A stretch of DNA of 64,000 nt, from positions 83,648 through 147,647 of the forward strand of contig CAWFKS010000011.1 in assembly GCA_963816435.1 (NCBI GenBank). Direction: 5' to 3'. The notes beneath the pieces are model-generated. The model was not told where the DNA came from. It did not search any database and saw only the letters and a program-made list of their open reading frames with translations. This DNA comes from CAWFKS01 sp963816435. Its GTDB lineage: Bacteria > Pseudomonadota > Alphaproteobacteria > Rhizobiales > Rhizobiaceae. Below are positions 26,612-36,260 of this stretch, in pieces. The position numbers were made by a program, and so were the translations under genes. Numbering within the stretch: position 1 is the first letter of the stretch; each line of letters begins with the position of its first letter.

Positions 26612-26645
26612 GGGACATGAAGAAATAACGATTTCTTTATGTCCC
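26612..26645. promoter_or_regulatory. 15-bp-arm palindrome upstream of ahcY (candidate operator)
   Basis: GGGACATGAAGAAAT (26612-26626), spacer AACG, ATTTCTTTATGTCCC (26631-26645): the arms are complementary except for one position that would be G-U in RNA. It lies 100 bp upstream of the ahcY ATG and just after ptsH. No T run follows, so a plain terminator is unlikely. Alphaproteobacterial methionine-cycle genes are known to be controlled by ArsR-type SahR proteins at palindromes; this is a good candidate for such a site, which is inference. Confidence 0.6.
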
Positions 26646-26745
26646 ATTGTGAAGTGGCCGTCTTTCTGCTAGTCAGCCGCCAAATTCGCGGTGCTCGCCA
26701 ATGCGATTGCCGCCTTCCCTAGCCGAAAAAGAACCGGAGCATGCC

Positions 26746-28146
<1,401 letters not shown>

Positions 28147-28175
28147 CTTCAAGCGAGTACAACACAACATATTGG

Positions 28176-28211
28176 GGCCGGGCGCTTGACATTTCGCCCG
28201 GCCTTTATTTT
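28176..28211 (+). terminator. Rho-independent terminator of ahcY
   Basis: Nine-base-pair stem GGCCGGGCG (28176-28184) / CGCCCGGCC (28195-28203) with a 10-base loop, followed immediately by TTTATTTT. It starts 30 bp after the ahcY stop. Confidence 0.92.
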
Positions 28212-28341
28212 GCGCCACAGCCTCCCTTCACGCCGATTCGCCTTGCCTGTAGATTAGTGATTCGCGACGCTCGCGGTTTTCGCTCGACACTGCTGCGCGC
28301 GCAGGCGGTCTTGCCATTCAGGCGGCGGAGAGGAACAAGAC

Positions 28342-30891
28342 ATGCCAGGGGAAACCCCGCCACGCGCGGGAAGCGCCGGCCACGGCGGCCGGAGGGATTC
28401 GGCAGACGAACGCGAGAGTTCGGCCAGACGTCTGCGCGCGCGTTTGCGTAGCGGCGTCACGGCCCTGCCGGCACTGCTGGCGCCGGCCGTGTTGCCGGTG
28501 GCCGCGATGGCCCAGGAAGGGCCGCTCACCAGCCATACTCTCAGTGCCTCGGAAGTGATCCAGCTCGCCGTGCTGATCGGCATCACCGGTTCTGCCATCG
28601 TCTCGGCGATCTGGCTGATCCGGGAACGCACCCGCACGGCGGCCGAGAACGTCGAGCTGCGCGGCCGCGTCGCCGATCTCGGCGCCTCGCTTCAGCGCAG
28701 CGAAGCCCTCAACAACACCCGCGACCAGCGCTTCGTCGTGTGGACCCGCGACGCCGCGCGTCCCGACATCGTCGGCGAGCTGCCGCCCAATCTCGGCGTG
28801 CCGCAGGATCGCGCCGCCTTCCTTGCGCTCGGGCGCTGGCTGGCGCCGCGCTCGGCCGCCGCGCTGGAGCATGCGCTGGCCGGCCTGCGCGACCGCGGCG
28901 ACGCCTTCGACCTCGTCGTCGAGACGGCGACGGGCGCGCTGCTCGAGGCGCACGGGCGCCGCGCGGCGGGCGACGCGGTGCTGCGTTTCGCCTCGCTGTC
29001 GGAAACCGAGCGCGAGCACGCCCGGCTGCGCTTCGAGCACGACAGGCTGTCGGGCGAGCACGACAGCATGCTCAACCTGCTCAACGCGCTGGACATGCCG
29101 TTCTGGCTGCGCACCGGCGACGGCCGGCTGCAATGGGTGAACCGCGCCTATGCCGCCGCGGTCGAAGCCGAAACGCCGTTCGCGGCCGTGCAGGAGGCGC
29201 GCGAGTTCCTCGGCACGCCGGCGCGCGAGACGGTTGCCCGCACCCACCAGCAGGACCCGGTCTTCGCGCAGGAACTGGCGACGGTGGTCGGCGGCGACCG
29301 CCGCCTCTATGCAGTCACCGACGTCGCCGGCCAGCAGGGATCGGCCGGCATCGCCCGCGACATCAGCGACATTCAGGCGCTTCGCGAGGAATACGAGCAC
29401 GCCGTGCGCGGCCACTCCGACACGCTCAACCAGCTGTCGACGGCAGTCGCCATATTCGACGACGGCCACAAGCTGCGCTTCTTCAACCAGGCCTTCCGCG
29501 ACCTTTGGGAGTTCGACGAGGCGTTCCTGGCGAGCGGCCCCGACCACACGCTGGTGCTCGACCGGCTGCGCAGCGAAGGCAAGCTCGCCGAGCAGCCGGA
29601 ATGGCGGCGCTGGAAGGAGAACGTGCTGTCGGCCTACCGCGCCGTCGATCCGCAGGAGGACTGGTGGCATCTGCCGGACGGCCGCACGCTGCGCGTCGTC
29701 GCCAATCCGCAGCCCAAGGGCGGCGTCACCTGGCTGTTCGAGAACCTGACCGAGAAGATCGACCTGGAAAGCCGCTACAACACGGCGGTGCGCGTGCAGG
29801 GCGAGACGCTCGACAATCTGGCCGAAGGCGTCGCCGTGTTCGGCCCCGACGGCCGCATGCGGCTTTCGAACCCTGCCTTCGCCACGCTGTGGGGGCTTCC
29901 GGAGCGGCTTGCCGAGGCCGGCACCCACATCACCGCGGTGCGCGACCATTGCGCCAGCCAGGCCGTCGACAACCCGTGGGGCGGGTTCGTTGCGGCGGCC
30001 ACCGGCTTCGACGAGGAGCGCCGCGACCGCCACGGCCAGGCCGAACTCCTCAACGGCACCTTCCTGCGCTACGCCGTCATCCACCTGCCGAACGGTCAGG
30101 TGATGCTGACCTTCGTCGACGTCACCGACAGCGTCAATGTCGAGCGCGCTCTGAAGGACAAGAACGAGGCGCTGCAGAAGGCCGACCGGCTGAAGGACGA
30201 TTTCGTCCAGCACGTCTCCTACGAGTTGCGCTCGCCGCTCACCAACATCATCGGCTTCGCCGAGCTGCTGGCCATGCCCGAAACCGGCCCGCTGACGGAC
30301 CGGCAGCGCGACTATCTCGACCATATCGGCTCGTCGTCCTCGGTGCTGCTCACCATCGTCAACGACATTCTCGACCTTGCGACCGTCGACGCCGGCATCA
30401 TGGAGCTGGAGATCGGCGAGGTGCACGTGGCGCAGGCCGTCGAGGCGGCGGCCGAACTGGTCGCCGAGCGGCTGCGCGAGCACAGGATCGAGCTGAAGGT
30501 CGACATTTCGGCGGCCCCCGTCAGCTTCGACGCCGACGAGAACAGGGTGCGCCAGGTGCTCGCCAACCTGCTCGCCAACGCCGCCAATTTCGCGCCGGAA
30601 GACAGCACGATCACGCTGACCGCGCAAAAGGTCGGTGACGGCCTGGTCTTCCGCGTCCACGACGACGGGCCGGGCATCTCGCCCAACGTGCTGGAAAGCG
30701 TGTTCAAGCGCTTCGAGCCGCGCATCAACGGCGGCCGCCGGCGTGGCGCCGGGCTGGGCCTTTCGATCGTCAAGAGCTTCGTCGAGCTGCACGGCGGGAA
30801 GGTCGAGATCGACACCGGCACCGGCGAGGGCACGACGGTGATCTGCCGCTTCCCCCTGGCCCCGACGGGCGTCCGCGTCGCCGCGGAATAG
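28342..30891 (+). CDS. divL: DivL-type tyrosine pseudo-histidine kinase, cell-cycle regulator
   Basis: Membrane-bound PAS-containing kinase-like protein of 849 residues. One hydrophobic segment lies near residues 72-92, a PAS-rich central region follows (residues about 230-600), then a HisKA/HATPase module. The phosphoacceptor His is replaced by Tyr627 in DDFVQHVSYELRSPLTNIIG (20 residues; normally SHELR), while the ATPase boxes are intact: NLLANAANF, DDGPGI, FKRFEP, GAGLGLSI. This substitution is the hallmark of Caulobacter DivL, which acts as a scaffold activating CckA and so CtrA. The location between ahcY and tsaE agrees with other Rhizobiales. Confidence rests on the Tyr and the synteny. 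Confidence 0.88.
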   Translation: MPGETPPRAGSAGHGGRRDSADERESSARRLRARLRSGVTALPALLAPAVLPVAAMAQEGPLTSHTLSASEVIQLAVLIGITGSAIVSAIWLIRERTRTAAENVELRGRVADLGASLQRSEALNNTRDQRFVVWTRDAARPDIVGELPPNLGVPQDRAAFLALGRWLAPRSAAALEHALAGLRDRGDAFDLVVETATGALLEAHGRRAAGDAVLRFASLSETEREHARLRFEHDRLSGEHDSMLNLLNALDMPFWLRTGDGRLQWVNRAYAAAVEAETPFAAVQEAREFLGTPARETVARTHQQDPVFAQELATVVGGDRRLYAVTDVAGQQGSAGIARDISDIQALREEYEHAVRGHSDTLNQLSTAVAIFDDGHKLRFFNQAFRDLWEFDEAFLASGPDHTLVLDRLRSEGKLAEQPEWRRWKENVLSAYRAVDPQEDWWHLPDGRTLRVVANPQPKGGVTWLFENLTEKIDLESRYNTAVRVQGETLDNLAEGVAVFGPDGRMRLSNPAFATLWGLPERLAEAGTHITAVRDHCASQAVDNPWGGFVAAATGFDEERRDRHGQAELLNGTFLRYAVIHLPNGQVMLTFVDVTDSVNVERALKDKNEALQKADRLKDDFVQHVSYELRSPLTNIIGFAELLAMPETGPLTDRQRDYLDHIGSSSSVLLTIVNDILDLATVDAGIMELEIGEVHVAQAVEAAAELVAERLREHRIELKVDISAAPVSFDADENRVRQVLANLLANAANFAPEDSTITLTAQKVGDGLVFRVHDDGPGISPNVLESVFKRFEPRINGGRRRGAGLGLSIVKSFVELHGGKVEIDTGTGEGTTVICRFPLAPTGVRVAAE

Positions 30892-30899
30892 CAGGGCCG

Positions 30900-32405
30900 A
30901 TGAGCGGCACGCTGGAGCGTTACCTTCCCGACGAGGCATCCACGACGCGCCTGGGCGAAGACCTTGCGTTCGCCCTGCGCGCCGGCGATATCGTGCTGCT
31001 CAAGGGCGATCTGGGTGCGGGCAAGACGACGCTTGCCCGCGGGCTGATCCGTGCGCTGGCCGGCGAGCCGGGGCTGGAGGTGCCGAGCCCCACCTTCACG
31101 CTGGTGCAGGCCTACGACACGCCCCTGCCGCTCGCCCATTTCGATCTCTACCGGCTGGCCTCCGCCGACGAACTCGACGAGCTCGGCTTCGACGAGGCGC
31201 TCGCTTCGGGCGCAGCCCTGGTCGAATGGCCGGAGCGCGCCGACGGCCGGTTTCCGGCCGACGCGCTGACGGTCCAACTCCGCGAGGACGGCGACGGGCG
31301 CCGCGCCAGCCTGTCCGGAGACGGCGCGCTGTTCGACCGGGTCGCACGTTCGCTCGCCATTCGCGATTTTCTCGAAAACGCCGGCTGGGGCGAAGCCGTC
31401 CGCCACCCGCTGGCCGGCGATGCCTCGGCGCGCGCCTACGAGACGGCGCACCTCGCCGGCGAGACGCGCATCCTGATGAACGCGCCGGCACAGCCGCAAG
31501 GGCCGCCGGTGCGCGGCGGCAGGTCCTACCCGGAGATCGCTCATATCGCGACGTCCGTCGGCCCGTTCGTCGCAATCGACGAGGTTCTGCGCGAGCGCGG
31601 CTTCGCGGCGCCGGAAATCTTCGCGGCCGACCTCGACCGGGGCCTGCTGCTGCTCGAGGATCTGGGCCGAGAGCCGGTCCACGACGCCGAGCGGCGGCCG
31701 ATCCCCGAGCGCTATCTGGCGGCAGCCCGCCTGCTGGCAGACCTGCATCGCGAGGATTGGCCCGCCCGCGTGGAAATCGCCGCCGGTGTCGTGCACGAGA
31801 TTCCGCCGTTCGACAGGCCGGCACTCGCCATCGAGACGGAACTCCTGCTCGACTGGTATTTCGAGGCCGAGACCGGCCATCCGCCGTCCGACGGTCTGCG
31901 GCAGGCGTTCTCCGCCGTCTGGAACGATGTCTTCGATCGGCTCGAACACGCGGAAAAGTCGCTGGTCCTGCGCGACTATCACTCCCCCAACCTGATCTGG
32001 CGGGACGACAGGACGGGCAACGATCGCCTCGGCCTGATCGACTTTCAGGACGCGATGATCGGCCCGGCAGCCTACGACCTCGCCTCGCTGGCGCAGGATA
32101 CCCGGCTGACGATCTCCCCGGACCTGGAGCACGACCTCGTGGAAGCTTACTGTGCGGCGCGCGCCGCCGCCGGCCCGTTCGACCGCCAAGGCTTCCTCGC
32201 CGCCTATGCGATGGCAGCCGCGCAGCGCAACACCAAGCTCCTCGGCATCTTCGTGCGGCTCGACCGGCGCGACGGCAAGCCGCAATATCTGAAGCACCTG
32301 CCGCGCATCCGCGACTATCTCGGCCGGGCGCTGGCGCATCCCGCGCTGGCGAAGGTGCGAGAATTCTATGCCGAAGCCGGCATCCTGACGGAGGTGGGCG
32401 CATGA
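30900..32405 (+). CDS. tsaE: TsaE - AmgK-like phosphotransferase fusion
   Basis: A 501-residue fusion. Residues 1-145 are TsaE, the ATPase of the tRNA t6A37 threonylcarbamoylation complex: Walker A LLKGDLGAGKTTLARGL (36-44), EVPSPTFTLVQAY and AHFDLYRL. Residues about 160-490 are an aminoglycoside-phosphotransferase-fold kinase with the catalytic motif LVLRDYHSPNLIW and the metal site GLIDFQDAMIGPAAYDLASL (20 residues), close to the cell-wall sugar kinase AmgK. With the adjoining MurU-like gene (ATGA overlap) this suggests anomeric sugar-1-phosphate synthesis in peptidoglycan recycling. The fusion occurs in other Rhizobiales; a functional link between the halves is not established. Confidence 0.9.
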   Translation: MSGTLERYLPDEASTTRLGEDLAFALRAGDIVLLKGDLGAGKTTLARGLIRALAGEPGLEVPSPTFTLVQAYDTPLPLAHFDLYRLASADELDELGFDEALASGAALVEWPERADGRFPADALTVQLREDGDGRRASLSGDGALFDRVARSLAIRDFLENAGWGEAVRHPLAGDASARAYETAHLAGETRILMNAPAQPQGPPVRGGRSYPEIAHIATSVGPFVAIDEVLRERGFAAPEIFAADLDRGLLLLEDLGREPVHDAERRPIPERYLAAARLLADLHREDWPARVEIAAGVVHEIPPFDRPALAIETELLLDWYFEAETGHPPSDGLRQAFSAVWNDVFDRLEHAEKSLVLRDYHSPNLIWRDDRTGNDRLGLIDFQDAMIGPAAYDLASLAQDTRLTISPDLEHDLVEAYCAARAAAGPFDRQGFLAAYAMAAAQRNTKLLGIFVRLDRRDGKPQYLKHLPRIRDYLGRALAHPALAKVREFYAEAGILTEVGA

Positions 32406-33127
32406 CGCCGCCGACGACGGCGATGGTGCTGGCGGCCGGCCTCGGCCTGCGCATGCGCCCGATCACCGAGACGCTGCCCAAGCCGCTGGTGACGATCGCC
32501 GGCAGCACGATGCTCGACCGCAACCTCGATGCGCTGGCCGGCGCCGGCGTCGAAACGGCGGTCGTCAACGTGCACCATCTCGCCGACCAGATCGTCGCCC
32601 ACGTCGCAACGAGGACGAACCCGCGCGTCGTCGTCTCCGACGAGACCGCAGCGCTGCTCGATTCGGCCGGCGGCATCGTCAAGGCGCTGCCGCATCTGGG
32701 CATGCTGCCGTTCTACGTCCTCAACGCCGATTCCTTCGCCGTCGACGCCACCGGCGCGGAGCTGATGCGGCTCGCCCTTGCATGGGACGAGTCGAGGATG
32801 GATATTCTGCTCATGCTTGCAGAAACCTCCTCCGCAACCGGCCATTCCGGCGGCACCGACTTCCTGATGTCGGATGACGGCAGTCTGCGGCGCGCACGCG
32901 GCGCGCCCGAGGGGCTGATCTACGCGGGTGCCGCGATCGTCCATCCCCGCATCTTTGCCGCCGCGCCGGACGAACCGCATTCGCTCAACCGCTATTTCGA
33001 CGCCGCCATCGAGGCCGGCCGGCTGTTCGGCGTCAGGATGGGCGGCCACTGGGTGACGGTCGGCACGCCCGACGCGATCGCCGCCGCCGAAGAGGCCGTC
33101 GCGCGCTTCGGCACGCCGGGGCGATGA
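32402..33127 (+). CDS. murU: N-acetylmuramate-1-phosphate uridylyltransferase-like nucleotidyltransferase
   Basis: Nucleotidyltransferase of 241 residues with the NTP-binding signature MVLAAGLGLRMRPITETL followed by PKPLV, metal-binding Asp in VLNADSFAVD, and GGHWVTVGTPDAI at the C terminus. Next to an AmgK-like kinase it is best read as MurU, which makes UDP-MurNAc from MurNAc-1-phosphate, bypassing de novo synthesis. A mannose-1-phosphate guanylyltransferase label is also common for this family, so the sugar is inference from context. Overlaps both neighbours by ATGA. Confidence 0.82.
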   Translation: MTPPTTAMVLAAGLGLRMRPITETLPKPLVTIAGSTMLDRNLDALAGAGVETAVVNVHHLADQIVAHVATRTNPRVVVSDETAALLDSAGGIVKALPHLGMLPFYVLNADSFAVDATGAELMRLALAWDESRMDILLMLAETSSATGHSGGTDFLMSDDGSLRRARGAPEGLIYAGAAIVHPRIFAAAPDEPHSLNRYFDAAIEAGRLFGVRMGGHWVTVGTPDAIAAAEEAVARFGTPGR

Positions 33128-36100
33128 CGGGGCGCGACAGCCGCCGGCTCTTCACCATTCCGCCCGGCGTCGCCTTCCTGCCGGCGCTCGCCGAGGCGCT
33201 GTGGGAGGGGCGGCTGGTGCCGGGCTTCCGCCACGACGGCGACCCCCTGGCGCTGGCCGACGTCACCATCTACGTGCCGACGCGCCGCGCCGCGCGGGCG
33301 CTGCGCACCACCTTCGTCGACATGCTCGGCGGTCGCATCCGCCATCCTGCCGGTCATCCGCCCGCTCGGCGAGTTCGAGGAAGACGTGGCGCTGTTTTCC
33401 GGCGGCCCATCGGCGCTCGACCAGGCCCCGCCGGTCGGCGAGTTCGACCGGCTGCTGCTGCTGGCGCCGCTGGTCCAGGCCTGGAAGCGCCGCCTGCCCG
33501 CCCACGTGGCGGCGAAATTCGCCGAGGAGGTGGTCGTGCCTGCCTCGGCGGCCGACGCGCTGTGGCTGGCGCGCGATTTGGCCGCGCTCATGGACGAGGT
33601 CGAGACGGAAGGCGCCGACTGGGCGCGGCTGGCCGACCTCGTGGAGGGCGAGCTTGCCGGCTGGTGGCAGGTCACGCTTGAATTCCTCGACATCGTCACG
33701 CGCCAGTGGCCGGACGTGCTGTCGGCCATGGACCGCTCCAACCCCGCCGCCCACCGCAGCGCCATGATCGAGGCGGAGGCGGAACGGCTGAGACTGTCGC
33801 CGCCGTCCGGCCCGGTGATCGCCGCCGGATCGACCGGCTCCATTCCGGCCACCGCGAAGCTTCTTGGAGCGATCGCCGCGCTGCCGGATGGCGCGGTGGT
33901 GCTTCCGGGCCTCGATCTCGGGCTCGACGAGGCCTCGTGGGCAGCCCTCGGCGTTCCCGAGCCTGCGCCGTCGGTGTGCGGCCATCCGCAGTTCGGGCTT
34001 GCCAAGCTGCTGCGGCGCATCGGCGTCGACCGCCGCGAGGTCGAGCCGCTGACCAGCCCCGATGCCGCGTTCGCCGCGCGGGCCCGCCTGGTCGGCGAAG
34101 CGTTGCGGCCCGCCGAGACGACGGCCGAATGGGCCGGCGAACGCCAGCTAGCCGAAAAGCTCTCCAACGCGGGCGCGCTCGAAAGGGTGAGCCTGGTCGA
34201 GGCACGCGACGAGCACGACGAGGCGCTCGCTGTCGCCGTCGCATTGCGCCGCGCCGTGGCGGACGGCAAGAGCCGCGCCGCGCTGGTCACCACCGACCGC
34301 GAGCTGGCGCGCCGCGTGGCGGCGGAACTCGGGCGCTTCGGCATCCGCGCCGACGATTCCGGCGGCTCGCCGCTGGCCCGCACGCCGCCGGCCGTGCTGA
34401 TGACCATGCTTGGAGAAGCGGTGTTCCGGCCGGGCGACCCGGTGGCGCTTCTCACCCTGCTGAAGCACCCGCTGCTGAGGCTCGGCCGCCAGCGCGGCAA
34501 GGTACGTGCCGCAGCCGAAACGATCGAGCTGGTGGCGCTGCGCGGCGGCACCGGGCGACCGGACATCGCGCGGCTCGCCGAGGATTTCGAGCGGCGCCTC
34601 GCCGAACATGCCGCGGATCGCGAACCGTTCTGGCTGCCGCGCCTCGCCGTGGCGGATATCGACGCCGCGCGTGACCTGCTTGCCGCGCTCGCGGCGGCCA
34701 TCGCGCCGCTGGCGGCGTTCCGTGGACGCGAGACGGTCGAGCTCGGCGAGATGGCGCGTGCGGCGGTTCGCGCCGCCGAGGAGCTGGCGCGCGACGAGGC
34801 GGGCAGCGTCAAGGAACTCTATGCCGGCGACAACGGCGAAAGCTTTGCCGGCTTCCTGCGCTCGCTCGTCGATGCCGAAACCCGGCTTGAACTGGCCGCC
34901 GCCGACTGGCCGGACGTGTTCGCGGCGCTGATCGCCGGCGCGACCGTCAAGCCGTCGGTCGACAGCGACAGCCGGGTCGCCATCTGGGGCGCGCTGGAAG
35001 CCCGCCTGCAGCATGTCGACACCATCGTGCTCGGCGGCCTGAACGAGGGCAGCTGGCCGCGCCGCGCCGAGCCCGACCGCTTCATGTCGCGCTTCATGAA
35101 GGGCGGGCTCGACCTCGAGCCGCCGGAGCGACGCATCGGACAGGCCGCGCACGACTTCACCATGGCGCTCGGCGCCCCCACATGTCGTGCTGACGCGCGC
35201 GGCGCGCTCCGGCGATGCTCCGGCCGTCCCGTCGCGCTGGCTGCAGCGATTGCTGACCTTCGTCGGCGAGGACGCGGCGAAGGGGTTGCGGGCTCGCGGG
35301 TCCGTGTTGCTCGACTGGGGCCGCGCGCTCGACGCCGCACCCGACATTCCGTCGGAAAAGCGCCCGCAGCCCGCGCCGCCGCTCGAAGCGCGGCCGAAGC
35401 GCTTTTCCGTCACCGAGATCGAGACGCTGCGCCGCGACCCCTATGCTATCTACGCGAGGAAGGTGCTGGCGCTGCAGCCGCTCGACCCGCTGATCCGCGA
35501 CCCCGGCGCGGCCGAACGCGGCATCCTGTTCCACGAGATCCTGCATCGCTTCACCGAATCGGGAGTGGACCCGTTCGCGGAGGGTGCGGCCGAGGAACTG
35601 CTGGCGATCGCGCGGCGCGAATTCGCGGCAGCCGAGCTGCCGGCCGATGTCGAGGCGGTGTGGTGGCCGCGCTTTGCGGCGATGGCGCCGAACATTCTCG
35701 ACTGGGAGCAGGGCCGTGCCGAAACCATCGCCGAACGCTGCGCCGAGGCGATCGCCACGCGGCTCGAAATAGGCGCGACGGGCGCCACGCTGTCGGGCCG
35801 CGCCGACCGGATCGACGTGCTCAAGGGCGGCATGGCCGACATTCTCGACTACAAGACCGGCTCCACGCCCTCCAAGGTGCAGGCGCATACGCTGGTTTCG
35901 CCGCAGCTCGCGCTGGAGGGCGCGCTGCTGATGCGCGGCGCGTTCGCCGAGCTAGGCAAGCGCACGCCGTCCAACCTCGCCTATGTGCGTCTCAAGGCCA
36001 ATGGCGAGGTCTTCCACGAGCCGATCCTGGAGTTGAAGGGCGCCAATGCCAGCATCCGCAGCGCCGAGGACCTGGCGGCCGACGCCTGGCGCCGGCTCGA

Positions 36101-36260
36101 CGAGCTGATCGCGCACTACAACGACCCGACCGTCGGCTACCTGTCGCGGGCCCTGCCGTTTCGCGAGGGCGAGGTGTCGGGCGACTATGACCATCTCGCC
36201 CGCGTGCTCGAATGGTCGGCGGGCGGCGACGACGGCGGCGCCGGGGGAGCGGGCGAATGA
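33124..36260 (+). CDS. addB: Double-strand break repair protein AddB, with two +1 frameshifts
   Basis: Nuclease/inactive helicase partner of AddA in recombinational repair. Three frames join into about 1,044 residues: MTGRDSRRLFTIPPGVAFLP through LALADVTIYVPTRRAARALR; then ILPVIRPLGEFEEDVALFSG through GGLNEGSWPRRAEPDRFMSR; then HVVLTRAARSGDAPAVPSRW to the end. The extra bases are at CC 33342-33343 and in the C5 run 35175-35179. The C-terminal nuclease domain is intact: RFSVTEIETLRRDPYAIYAR, LSGRADRIDVL and ADILDYKTGSTPSK. It overlaps murU and addA by ATGA. Errors in the sequence are likelier than decay, as addA is intact. Confidence 0.85.

Noticed and set aside
26601..26745. SAH or SAM riboswitch upstream of ahcY
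   Set aside because: I could not find a known riboswitch consensus; the dominant structure is a single perfect palindrome better explained as a DNA operator.
28318..30939. 873-residue minus-strand frame opposite divL
   Set aside because: Antisense shadow of a complete PAS-kinase-like protein.
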